Shown here: piece by piece, positions 41,606 through 52,246 of the stretch
Layout of the letters: each line of letters opens with the position of its first letter
Position numbering within the stretch: position 1 is the stretch's first letter
From: Symbiodinium natans
Lineage: Eukaryota; Sar; Dinophyceae; Suessiales; Symbiodiniaceae
NCBI GenBank assembly: GCA_905221605.1
Contig: CAJNDS010000044.1
Location: forward strand, 185,001 to 246,652
Direction: 5' to 3'
Length of the DNA: 61,652 bases
Position numbers and translations under genes: made by a program
Notes under the pieces: generated by a model
Databases searched by the model: none
What the model saw: only the letters and a program-made list of their open reading frames with translations
Told to the model about the DNA's origin: nothing

Positions 41606-42279
41606 AGAGTGTGGAGGATGGAAATTTGAAGGGCTTCGCCTTCATCGAATTCAAGGATGAGGAGGCGGGGTCTAGAGTTCGGGACCTAGTTTCTTGAGTC
41701 TCCTGTGCTGAAGTATGTGTAGACTAAGTTGTATACTTGCTTATACTCTAGTAAACGCATTGCGAACTGGATCCAATAGTATACTGTACTATCCTCTGGT
41801 AGTGGTATTTATCACGCTAGAAAGAACCGTTTATTATACACAACATGGATCATTCCCGTTTTGATCTACCGTAGCCACTGCGACATGTTGAAACTGTAAT
41901 GCTCAATCCCGAGGTGAGCCCTTCTTGCAGTCAATGTAGGAATTGAGCTGCGTGTGCAAAACCAGGGCGTCAAGCAGGCGCTGGATTTCAATCAGATCGA
42001 TTATCACGGAAGGACAATTTTTGTGAACAAGGCAGGAGAAGGCCGGGGTGCACTTCGGGTATTGACCATTTCCTATCGGTAGGGCAGGTCTGGTCGAAGT
42101 CTCGGCATCATGGTAGGATGTTTGGTAGCATATGAGTCGTGGGAACAGCAAGCCTGCTCCCGGGTCACTTGCATGTCGCTGACTCCTGCTACGATTTGGG
42201 CGCTGCAGGTATGGGGAAGGACGGCGTGGGCAAGGGCAAAGAGAAAGGACAGGGCAAAGGCCATGGTTGGAGATTGTGA
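41606..42279 (+). CDS. RRM RNA-binding protein with Gly/Lys-rich tail, three exons
   Basis: Exon 1 (about 41606-41667) reads ESVEDGNLKGFAFIEFKDEE, holding RNP1 KGFAFIEF. Exon 2 (about 41966-42050) reads GVKQALDFNQIDYHGRTIF then VNKAGEG, giving RRM helix 2 and strand 4. Joined, they form the C-terminal two thirds of a normal RRM in one frame. Exon 3 (42209-42279, after GGGCGCTGCAG) reads MGKDGVGKGKEKGQGKGHGW and stops at TGA. The first intron junction is ambiguous because GG occurs at both ends (GCGGGGTC and CCAGGGCG). Canonical function would be RNA binding in splicing or mRNA handling. The RNP2 strand and the start codon are not located. A partial copy lies at 28581-28979. Confidence 0.65.
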
Positions 42280-42826
<547 letters not shown>

Positions 42827-43168
42827 TGCTGCAACAAGTGGCGTAGGAGGCCGAACTATGAAGCCACGCTGAAGCCAAAGAAGTCGGACGAAAATAGGCC
42901 GGCACCTCGGTCGCTTCCGCAGCTGGCGCCGCCACAGTTCATAGCAGTCTTTCTGCCCAGCGCCGAGGGCCTATCTCGCATCTGGACTCCTCCGAACACC
43001 ACGGCCATTCAATCCACGCAGTGCTCCGCGGGAGGATGCAGAGTTGCCATGGCCTTAGACACCTCTCCTGAAGAAGATGCAAGTCTGGCATGTGCGTTGT
43101 GCTACGCCCGCATGCCAGGACGGCCGGGCAACGTCTTCTTAAGTGCCTCGTATGAAGCTACACAGTGA
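42827..43168 (+). CDS. 113-codon exon without an initial ATG, unknown protein
   Basis: The frame is open from just after a TGA (42824-42826) to TGA at 43166-43168 and contains no early Met, so it is probably an internal-to-terminal exon. It reads Pro/Lys-rich at first (NYEATLKPKKSDENRPAPRS), then FIAVFLPSAEGLSRIWTPPN, then a Cys-containing part with QCSAGGCRV and CALCYARMPGRPGNVF. Cys pairs in CSAGGC and CALC could bind metal, but no known finger pattern is complete. A diverged copy with stops follows at 43232-43375, which supports this being real, once-duplicated coding sequence. The acceptor is probably within 42827-42850. Confidence 0.45.
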   Translation, partial: CCNKWRRRPNYEATLKPKKSDENRPAPRSLPQLAPPQFIAVFLPSAEGLSRIWTPPNTTAIQSTQCSAGGCRVAMALDTSPEEDASLACALCYARMPGRPGNVFLSASYEATQ

Positions 43169-43231
43169 ACTACAGTGGCTTTTATTGAGTTTCCTTGCGC
43201 GCCAAACGCTCGGACTCCACGTTCGGATTTG

Positions 43232-43375
43232 AGGATGCTCAAGCCAAAACAATCGGACGAGAATGCGCTGTTACCTCAGTCGCTTCGGCAGCTGACGCTG
43301 CCACAGTAAGTAGCAGTCCTTCTAGCCAATGCCCAAGGCTGAAATGATTTCGCATCTGCACTCCTCCCAAAACTA
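43232..43375 (+). pseudogene. Decayed tandem copy of the preceding exon
   Basis: The frame begins MLKPKQSDENALLPQSLRQL, parallel to LKPKKSDENRPAPRSLPQL in the exon at 42827-43168. It then hits TAA after LPQ, continues VAVLLANAQG (parallel to IAVFLPSAEG), and hits TGA. Nucleotide similarity runs through the stops. This is a broken duplicate. Confidence 0.6.
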
Positions 43376-43968
43376 AGGTCCCAGAACGACGCTCTGCCGG
43401 AAAAGGCAGGCAAGAGCTTGCCCTTGACTTCAGATGCCTGAGAGCAGGGTTTCGGGGCCCTAAGGAGGGTGTAGCGTGCCCGAACGTTTAGGCACGAGGA
43501 CCTGCTCCCTTCGAGCAGGGAGGGGCAAAACTGTAAGGCGGCGTGCGCAGGAGCTAGCTGCCGTCTTTCATTATTCTTTTGTCAATACCCTCTTTGATGT
43601 TCTCAGCCCTGAAACTCTAAACCCGAAGCGCCACTTGACCTTGCCAACTTTACTTCCGTGCTTTGCGACAGTTGTTGTTCGGTCCCCCCCCCCCCCCCCA
43701 AGCAAACGAAAACAGATGCTAGGCATCATGCCAAGCATGATGGAGCTTCAACTATAGGCTCCGATTCATTTCCTGACCCTCGTATGCTTTGTGCGCTCGC
43801 CTCGGATATCTTTTGAAGTTCCATCTACGCTTTGTCCAATTTGATCGGATATGGCAGCCTTGCCAACCAGGGGATCCCAAGCACAAGTCTGTTGAGATCC
43901 CATTTCACGGCTTCAAGTGTCGAGAGGCCTAGTGCTGCAACCCTCTGAGGCGACCTTTCGCGTCGCAG
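43376..43968. other. No gene firmly recognised
   Basis: A 93-codon plus frame (43476-43757) is open but unremarkable. A C run lies at 43686-43699. A possible exon edge could not be fixed. Confidence 0.35.
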
Positions 43969-44046
43969 GAGCAGGAGACAGCGTTGGATGCCGAAGAGGC
44001 CCAAAGGAGGTTTAGGGTTGAAGGGCTGAAGAGGGCTTTGTGTTGA
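43969..44046 (+). CDS. Candidate terminal exon, charged helix
   Basis: After TTTCGCGTCGCAG the frame reads EQETALDAEEAQRRFRVEGL then KRALC and stops at TGA (44044-44046). Its Glu/Ala/Arg helix pattern looks coding. It is short, and the upstream exon was not found. Confidence 0.4.
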   Translation, partial: EQETALDAEEAQRRFRVEGLKRALC

Positions 44047-45596
44047 AATTTGCCTTAGAAGGGCCTAGGTATGCCGGAACGCATCTCAAACGCAAGATCT
44101 TTGATGCCCCTCCTACAGGATTGTGTCATCCAGGGCTTGACGAAGATTTTTGCACCAGTACCTTCCCTGTTGGCAAGTACTGATGAGTGGGAATGCACTT
44201 GAGAATGGCGGCCTGATGTCAAGCAGGTGCCGCTCGAGTATACAGAACCTTCAGGAAGTCTCGCGTCACCGTCGCAGGAATCTACGCAATGACTCCGCAG
44301 CAAGGCAAATGAACTTAGATACGTTGCAACCTCGAATGTTGCCACACGTTGGCATGAACGGAACCCAGGGCGTTGAGCCCTACGGCCCTACTTACACCCC
44401 GAGCCGCAGCCCATGCCAGTTCATGCAGGCGACCGTCTTTCAGTGAGTGGCTTGCCGTAGCATCGTCAGCGTACTTTTCCAATCTTGTCGCCATAGGCTG
44501 CCCATATAGATTACCACGCTGGCGCCTTTGCATCACCATGCTTCTCGCGTCCTTGGGCAGGATGATCATGTTGAAACATCCTTGTGAAGCTTGATAAAAG
44601 CGGCCAGAAACTGGCCCGCCACACAGACGTGAGGGTATAGGTGAGGCTTGGAAATTGTCCGTGCCGTTGCAACCTGACTCAGACCCTTTCGCGATTTGCA
44701 GCCGACCCCTGCCTGACCATGCAGAGGGGTGTGCAGCGCCGTTTTGCTGGCCCGACCATGGATTGTCCCAAAGTGGATCCGCTCTGCTCTGCAGGAGGGA
44801 AGGTGCAACACCTGTCGCAACTAGAATTGGAACCACGAGACGTGGAAAAGCAGGAAGCAACAGCTTCAGATGCATCATGCACCGCATGTCGATCGTCTTC
44901 CTTGCTCCTTGCCAGCTTTTCACTTTGCATATGTCGCCTTGCTTGAACATCACACCTATACACTTGTATATAACACCAAGTTCTCCATTATCCATCTGGT
45001 ATACTCCGGATAATAGGCAATTTTCCTCTACCTAAATCTGGATTTCGAGACTACTTGCGCAAATTCTCCTACACCGAGATCTGGATTTCCCAACTAGTTA
45101 TCTTGGGCATATTGATTCGCGGGCAAACTTTCTTATAGTGGTATACCAGTTCTACTACTTCTTGCAACTATAACCCGTTAGGATGCACTCCCTTCCATGC
45201 GGCCTGCTAGTGATCTTCATGCAGTTTGGACTGGTCACACGCTTCTGAAGACTTCCCCCCTGATTTGTTCAACTGCTATTCTGGCTCGAGCAGCTGTCTT
45301 CGCTATATTGTGCTCAACGCCAGGCAGGACAGACTAACTGCTAAGCCCTATAAGCCTTATTGAGTGGATCTTACATCCTCAATTGCAAGTGAGCTCTGGC
45401 CACTCTCTTCAGGTCACGCGGAGGTTTTGTAGGCTCCTGATGGGTCTTCCAGTGATGCAGTCTCCATGGGGGGTATTCGGCGGGCCCATGCAGATATGCG
45501 AAGGGGCAAGCCCTAAAGCTTCAAACCTCACAAGCCCTGATGGTGAATCAAGTCGCCCGCTATGGCACTTGCTTGGGTTACGCATGAGTGGCAGGT
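44047..45596. other. No gene firmly recognised
   Basis: The longest frame is 226 codons on the minus strand (44315-44995). It is overlapped by three plus-strand frames and has no convincing domain. AT-rich sequence lies at 44950-45175. No repeat stands out. Confidence 0.35.
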
Positions 45597-46056
45597 GACT
45601 CACCTGCGCAAGAAGTGCAGCATGAACTACGCGGAGCACATGATGCGAATGAACGAACCTGCGGGGAGCCAAGGGAGTGAATGTCATTGAATGCCAGCGA
45701 AGGTTGCAGTACTCGTGTGTAGCAGTGCATGCCATGCAGTGCACAAGCGACATTGTCACTGGTTCATTGCGTAGCGTCGTGTGGACAACTGCTTGTTTCA
45801 AGAAGTTCACAGATTTTCACAGATTCACTTACCGTCGTCTCGCTCGATGCTTGTGGATGGGATCGAGATCCCGGCGGACCTCAGTGCCGCCTTCTCATCA
45901 CAAAGAAAGGGGAGCCTGAAAATGTTTGATATGCTTTGTCAGATCCATCCGCATCCTGTCGACTCCGGAACTCGTAGTTCTCTTCACTTGCAGCGGAACT
46001 TTGTGCCTGCGAATGTATGCCACTTGAAGATGCTGGCCGACGCTGCCATGTCATAG
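45597..46056 (+). CDS. Candidate exons, unknown protein
   Basis: About 45599-45690 follows GAGTGGCAG and reads THLRKKCSMNYAEHMMRMNE and PAGSQG. About 45850-46056 reads SMLVDGIEIPADLSAAFSS, then KGSLKMFDMLCQIHP and ends at TAG. Both have coding texture. The second faintly recalls YdeI/OmdA-like proteins (IPADL...AF...F), but the match is too short to name it. The join between them is not established. Confidence 0.3.
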
Positions 46057-46857
46057 CGCTTACATGAGCAGTCCGAAAGGATGCACAAAAATCACAACCA
46101 GAACACGTGATGGCCCCAAGCACGCTTCATTTGTGACAGCCCATCCATTTACATCGATCTGAATTGTTGCTGTTGCAGCATTGCAGCATCTCAGCCCAAA
46201 AAAAAAGACCGTCAACTCTGGACCGCAGTAAACTCCGTAAACTCCATATGTTTAAATTGGCGTGTGTCCCCCACTCCCCACGAGATGCAACCTATACAGC
46301 CCCTGTAAGCTTAATTCTCGGCGTTGGGCTTAATTTTTCGGTTTGGTGCATGAAGTCTCGAGGTTAAGTGCAGGACAGGGTTTGCGGTGTCAGGGGCTTC
46401 AGGATTCGGGGTCCAGGGAAATATGCTTGCAAGTCGGGGGAGGTGCAAAGCATGTTAGGCCTCTGACTTAAGATTCAAGACCTGAATCCCAACATAATTT
46501 CACAGACGCATTGTCCACCACAGAAGAACAATGCCACGGCAGCAGAACGCAATGGAAATCATACAGGCATGCCTCGTTTAGGGTGTGTCAAAACTAGAAG
46601 AGGGATGGCCCGAAAGCATCGATTTGCCGTGCGTTGACTCCATGCACTTGACTCTTTGTACTCGAACTGTATGCACTTGGACAAGTGTATGCACTTATAC
46701 GGTTGCATACTCACTTGTAGACTGCACTTGTACACTGCACGTGCTATGCACTTGAACTGCATGGCATTCAAGTGTGTGGACTTGAATGCCATGCACTTGT
46801 GGTCAACTGTATACACTTCATCGGCATTCAATACATCTGAAGTTAGCGGAGTTAACG
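46057..46857. other. No gene; irregular TGCACTTG-rich lead-in to the satellites
   Basis: From about 46640 to 46830 the words TGCACTTG and ATGCACTT recur irregularly on both strands, resembling the 14-bp array at 49131-49497. The part before 46640 has no notable content. Confidence 0.5.
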
Positions 46858-47735
46858 GTTACCATGCTATTTGCAGTGTTTTCAAGCACCCAGATGTCCG
46901 TTACCGTGCTAATTGCGGTGTTTCCAAGCGCCCAGATGTCCGTTACCATGCTCTTTGCGGTGTTTTCAAGCGCCCAGACGTCCGTTACCATGCTATTTGC
47001 GGTGTTTTCGAGCGCCCAGATGTCCGTTACCGTGCTATTTGCGGTGTTTTCAAGCGCCCAGATGTCCGTTACCATGCTATTTGCGGTGTTTTCAAGCGCC
47101 CAGATGTCCGTTACCATGCTATTTGCAGTGTTTTCAAGCGCCCAGATGTCCGTTACCATGCTATTTGCAGTGTTTTCATGCGCCCAGATGTCCGTTACCG
47201 TGCTAATTGCGGTGTTTCCAAGCGCCCAGATGTCCGTTACCATGCTCTTTGCGGTGTTTTCAAGCGCCCAGACGTCCGTTACCATGCTATTTGCGGTGTT
47301 TTCGAGCGCCCAGATGTCCGTTACCGTGCTATTTGCGGTGTTTTCAAGCGCCCAGATGTCCGTTACCATGCTATTTGCGGTGTTTTCAAGCGCCCAGACG
47401 TCCGTTACCATGCTATTTGCGGTGTTTTCAAGCGCCCAGATGTCCGTTACCATGCTATTTGTGGTGTTTTCATGCGCCCAGATGTCCGTTACCATGCTAT
47501 TTGCGGTGTTTTCATGCGCCCAGATGTCCGTTACCATGCTATTTGCGGTGTTTTCAAGCGCCCAGATGTCCGTTACCATGCTATTTGTGGTGTTTTCAAG
47601 CGCCCAGATGTCCGTTACCATGCTATTTGCGGTGTTTTCATGCGCCCAGATGTCCGTTACCATGCTATTTGCGGTGTTTTCATGCGCCCAGATGTCCGTT
47701 ACCATGCTATTTGCGGTGTTTTCAGACGCCCAGGG
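46858..47735 (+). repeat. 42-bp satellite with 7-mer higher-order structure
   Basis: About twenty copies of a 42-bp unit (GTTTTCAAGCGCCCAGATGT, then CCGTTACCATGCTATTTGCG, then GT). Because 42 is divisible by 3, all plus frames and one minus frame stay open. Units 1-7 (from 46880) recur as units 8-14 (from 47174), 294 bp apart, with the same variant order. Later units alternate AAG and ATG variants in pairs. No unique spacers exist, so this is not CRISPR. Confidence 0.95.
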
Positions 47736-47739
47736 CGTC

Positions 47740-48535
47740 CGCGGCGTACTGCGTCTGTACTACAAAAAGTCGACTTTCCAGCCACGGAAGCTCCGCGTGT
47801 CCGCGGCGTACTACGTTCGTACTACAAAAGTCAAAAGTCGACTTTCCAGCCACGAAAGCTCCGGATGTCCCCGGCGTACTACGTCTGCACTTCCAGCCAC
47901 AGGCGGGGACGTACTACACTTGTACTATACAAAAGTCGACTTTCCAGCCACGGAAGCTCCGGGTGTCCGCGGCGTACTGCGTTTGTACTACGAAACTCGA
48001 CTTTCCAGCCACGGAAGCTCCGGGCGTCGCCGGCGTACTACATTTGTACTACAAAAGTCGACTTTCCAGCCGCGGAAGCTCCTGGTGTCCGCGGCGTACT
48101 GCGTTGTACTACAAAAGTCGACTTTCCAGCCACGGAAGGTCCGGGCGTCCCCGGCGTACTACATTTGTACTACAAAAGTCAACTTTCCAGCCACGGAAGC
48201 TCCGGGCGTCCCCGACGTACTACGTCTGTGCTACAAAAGTCGACTTTCCAGCCACGGAAGCTCCGGGTGTCCGCGGCGCACTACGTTTGTACTACAATTT
48301 GTACTACAAAAAGTCGACTTTCCAGCCACGCAAGCTCCGGGTGTCCGCGGCGTACTACGTTTGTACTACAAAAAGACTTTCCAGCCACTGAAGCTCCGGG
48401 CGTCCGTGGCGTACTAGATTTGTACTAGAAAAGTCGACTTTCCAGCCACGGAAGCTCCGGGCGTCCCCGACGTACATTTCCAGCCACGGAAGCTCCGGGT
48501 GTCCGCGGCGTACTACGTTTGTACTACGCAAGTCG
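47740..48535 (+). repeat. 61-bp satellite
   Basis: About twelve copies of TCGACTTTCCAGCCACGGAA, then GCTCCGGGTGTCCGCGGCGT, then ACTACGTTTGTACTACAAAAG, some with small deletions. Each full unit has a GTCGAC palindrome. It begins directly where the 42-bp array ends. Confidence 0.92.
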
Positions 48536-49045
48536 AAAAAAAACGTAAAAACACTACGGTTTTAGCACCGCGACCACGCGAAAACCCGCAGAGGGGTTAC
48601 GTTTGCATGTCAGGAAACGCAAAAACACGAGGGTTTTGGCACCGCGCCAACGCCGAAACCCGCAGAGGGGTTACGTTTGTATGTCAAAAAACGCAAAAAC
48701 ACGACGGTTTTGGCAACGCGCCAACGCCGAAACCCGCAGAGGGGTTACGTTTGTATGTCGAAAAACGCAAAAACACGACGGTTTTGGCACCGCGCCAATG
48801 CCCAAACCCGCAGAGGGTTGTCTGCGCCCACGAAAAAAAGTACAAAAAACGACGGTTTAGCACCGCAACCCGGCGATCACCCGCAGAGGGTTGTCCGCGA
48901 ACACAAAGAAACGTAAAAAAAACGACTGTTTTAGCACCGCGACCACGCCGAAACCCGCAGAGGGTTGTCCGCGAACACAAAGAAACGTAAAAAAACGACG
49001 GTTTTAGCGCCGCGACCACGCCGAAACCCGCAGAGGGTTGCAATC
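48536..49045 (+). repeat. 74-bp satellite
   Basis: About seven copies built from AAACACGACGGTTTTGGCAC, CGCGCCAACGCCGAAACCCG and CAGAGGGGTTACGTTTG. The last three carry a variant ending GTTGTCCGCGAACACAAAG. Confidence 0.92.
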
Positions 49046-49130
49046 CCGATTGGCGGTGTCAACCCAGCCCGCTGCCTTAGAAAGAGTAATTTTAATTTAG
49101 AAATCTAGGACTGGGTACGAAGGTATGCAA

Positions 49131-49497
49131 TTCAGTCTGTGCACTGTGCACTTCACTCTGTGCTTCACTCTATGCACTTCACTCTGTGCACTTCACTCTA
49201 TGCACTTGACTCTATGCACTTGACTCTATGCACTTCACTCTATGCACTTCACTCTATGCACTTCACTCTATGCACTTCACTCTGTGCTCTGAACTCTATG
49301 CACTTGAATCTATGCACTTCACTCTATGCACTGCACTCTATGCACTTCACTCTGTGCACTTGACTCTGTGCACTTCACTCTATGCACTTGACTCTGTGCA
49401 CTTCACTCTATGCACTTCACTCTATGCACTTCACACTATGCACTTCACTCTATGCACTGCAGGCTATGCATTTCACTCTATGTACTTCACTCTATGT
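49131..49497 (+). repeat. 14-bp satellite
   Basis: About 25 copies of TATGCACTTCACTC with Ct(g/a)tg and CACTTGAC variants. Frames here are repeat artefacts. Confidence 0.92.
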
Positions 49498-50170
49498 TGT
49501 TGTGTCAGGGGGCTCCGCACGGAAGAACCCTTCGCGATGCTTTCGGGAAAAAACCTGATGACCACTGTGACTATAGCAATCTCTTCAGTTGTTGCCTTGG
49601 CGCTCGGCTTGCGCGCGGCCCAGGCTTGCTGCGCCGCTTCGGAGGACAGGGTTAGCGCGCCGGCCCTGCGCTGTAAAGCGCTGGCTGGCAGCTGCTCACA
49701 AGCCTAAATGTCTAGATGGGGGACGTGGGATGTCAACTACCAGTTGCTGAGGATCTTCTTTTAGCATTTTCCGCTCCCCGTCTCCCATTCTGAGGCTCCC
49801 CACCCCCATCTCCATTCAGGGCCTGGGATTCTCCACGGGTAATTTTGCAGCATTGGGCCTGCGATTCGCATACCACAGGTCGTGAAGGCCATGAGGGCTT
49901 GCATCAATAAAGGGACCGGTTTGGGTAAGCCGTGCTCGGCCAACGTCATGGCGGATGATCCCAACGAGATGCTCGCCCGTGGCCTGCACATCCGCTCCCA
50001 ATTCGGACCTCTCGCTGTTGCTTGAGGGATACGTTGCCAGAGGCACAGCCGGAGACACAGCCGTGACCTGTGCTGGGGGCACAGCATGGCGCAGGTTTCG
50101 GTTCCAAGTAGTTTTGGGCTATACGCAGTGTACTTAGCGTGCTCCAAAGTTCATCGCAACCTAACATAAA
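49498..50170. other. No gene firmly recognised
   Basis: Immediately after the 14-bp array two plus frames are both plausible for about 50 codons (49510-49700), one with a hydrophobic stretch (TTVTIAISSVVALALGLRAA). Neither can be preferred. The rest is unremarkable. Confidence 0.35.
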
Positions 50171-50560
50171 TACCGATCGCCCTAGGCCCTAAGAAGCTAG
50201 ATACCAGATGTTGCCTCTAGCATGAAACTCCATGCCCTAGCCCTACAGACCCTCGAAGACAGCAACCCTAAACCCCACCTAAGCACCCCAAGCCTGGAGA
50301 CTCCAAACCCAAAGCCCTAAGCCAGAAATCAGCCCACCCCAAGCCCTAAACCGCTAAACCCTCACGCTCAACCCCAACCCCCTAAACCCCTAAACTTCAG
50401 CAACACGACCTTGCCCTAAACATAACCCTGACCTCAAGCCCTATGCCCTGAGCCCAAAATCCCAACGCAAGCCATACCCTAAGCCCCCATTGACCCTTAA
50501 ATGCACACAACCCTAAGCCCCTGAGCAACAGCCAACAAGACCTCAAGCCCTACTCCCCAA
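50171..50560 (-). repeat. Degenerate telomere-like CCCTAAA tract
   Basis: CCCTAAA, CCCTAAG and AAGCCCT words recur every 10-20 bp in one orientation without forming a clean array. Confidence 0.7.
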
Positions 50561-52188
50561 ATGTGGGAAGCCTAGATGTGTGGAAGGCTCCGCTTCTTTT
50601 GGGCCCATGGTCCTGGTTTCTTCCGCCTGCGGTGCATTCCTCGGCCCGTATCAAAGTTGCACCGGATGTCGGGGCGCAGATCGTTTACTCAGGCTCCGCC
50701 AGCCTTCCAGGCTCCGGTGTTCGAGGAGAGGCTGTCATCACCTTATTCGAAGGGGCATTCACATACCAGTGGCACCACTATGCGTCTTCCTGGTTTGTGT
50801 TTCGCTGCTTGTCACTGAAGGCCTCCTGCGCCGCCGTTTGCGCCAGGAGAGGCCAAGCGCAGCGCTCGGCTGGCATTCATGTGGCCCCTAGATGCAGATG
50901 CCCCACCTTGAGCCAAGGCCGCACAAGACCTGTGAAGATCCCAAGGCGCGGGCCAGATCCCTGCCAGAAGAAATGTAGGCTTGGATCCCAAACCCATGCA
51001 TCCGCTGGCAGGACTGCCCCCCGACCAAAGCAAACGGCCCTTCCCACAAAGAGACGCCAAAGCCTGGATCCTGGCTTTTTGCAGATGCTTCGGGTATTTC
51101 GGATATTTAGGAAGTGTGGCTGATTTGACTGTGCAGGCTGAAGAGCGCTGGTGGTCAAAATCGATCACCCAATCCGCCTCCCTTAAGGCACCAGCCGTCA
51201 TCGTTCGATGACAGGCCCCTGTCGGGTGTACTCCGTGCACTAGGCTTCTGGTGCAGTTTAGCTGTTTTTAGCTTCCGCTTCCGCCGGCCAGGCTGTTGGG
51301 TGCCTTGCGGAAGTGCGTCGGCCTCGGGACCTCATGCTTATAAACACTACGAAGGTCTGAATTTTGGCCTTTACTAGGGTCTGCGCATGTCTGTGCTCGA
51401 AAATCTCGCTCCCGAAAGTGTTGTCGTGGTTTCGACGTATGTGGTTTACCGCTTTCTCGATCCTTCAGATACGCGTCGGCAAATGCAGTGCCATCGTGTG
51501 TCAGGTGTCGAAACCATCTGCGTTTACAGCAGTTTCGTCTCTGTGGCTCTGTGGCCTTTTCACATCCGCGACCTGGACACACATGCCCGAACGACGAAAT
51601 CCCCATTGCCAGAGCATCCATGTCGTTACTTTACCCAGCGCATCCACGACCAGGGCACCATGCCCGAACGAAGATTATACCATATTATACCCGGCGCATT
51701 CAGGACCAGCCAGTTTCGGTCGTTTGTTCTGAACGCACAGCAAAGTGCACATGCCAGCCGTGCAGCTCTCTAACGACACGAGTCAGCAGCGCGTTGTGGC
51801 GTTTCTGTTGGGAAATAAGGAAGTAAATGTTTATATTCTTCAGGCTGTTGCTTCTAGAGTAGAGTGGGGGTGAGACTTATAGATGGCGTTCCAGGGTCGC
51901 AATACAAGCAGCTGCTTAGCCTGATTGCGGTCAGCATGGGTAGGACAAGGGGATTTGGATGAAGATAGTTAGAGGTTCAACTCCCAGAGTTTGCGCAAGA
52001 GGCGACTCGGAGTGGAAGGGCTTTGGGGGAGGCTTGGGGTTAAGTGCTTGCTGCTTTGCGGTTTTTGCATGCTTTAGCCATGCGTAGCGCGGCTTTAGCA
52101 ACCGGCAGTTACAGTCATAGACACTGCTCTGCTTACCTTTTCAGTGGCCCGATGGGTGTGGAAAGGTATTTTGACAGCTTTCGTGCAG
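50561..52188. other. No gene firmly recognised
   Basis: A 186-codon plus frame (50563-51123) and overlapping frames in both other phases and on the minus strand cannot be separated. Around 51580-51710 the phrase CATGCCCGAACGA recurs twice at about 80 bp spacing. Confidence 0.35.
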
Positions 52189-52246
52189 GCTCCTGTCACT
52201 CCTGGTATGCCGCCGATCGGACAGCAGCACATGCAGGCTGCGAACG
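52189..52246 (+). CDS. Candidate small exon
   Basis: Bounded by TTTCGTGCAG and GTGTGA. The frame reads PVTPGMPPIGQQHMQAAN. Composition is protein-like, but 19 codons is too little to name anything. Confidence 0.3.

Noticed and set aside
41868-41877. Spliced-leader relic (ACCGTAGCCA)
   Set aside because: Ten bases match the start of the dinoflagellate spliced leader, but the rest (TTGGCTCAAG part) is absent. A chance match is likely.
44315-44995. Reverse-transcriptase-like YADD in a 226-codon minus frame
   Set aside because: Only KYADDATA matches. No fingers, palm or downstream motifs of a LINE polymerase are present, and plus frames overlap.
45850-46056. YdeI/OmdA family assignment
   Set aside because: Resemblance is limited to IPADL and a few spaced residues and is not enough to name a gene.
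46656-48428. 590- and 543-codon plus frames and a 295-codon minus frame
   Set aside because: They exist because the 42-bp satellite is a multiple of three and lacks stops in most frames. No sign of selection on one frame is visible.
46858-49497. CRISPR-like array
   Set aside because: Units are contiguous satellites with no unique spacers, in a eukaryotic context with no cas genes.
51974-51984. tRNA B-box-like GGTTCAACTCC
   Set aside because: No acceptor, D or anticodon stem can be folded around it.
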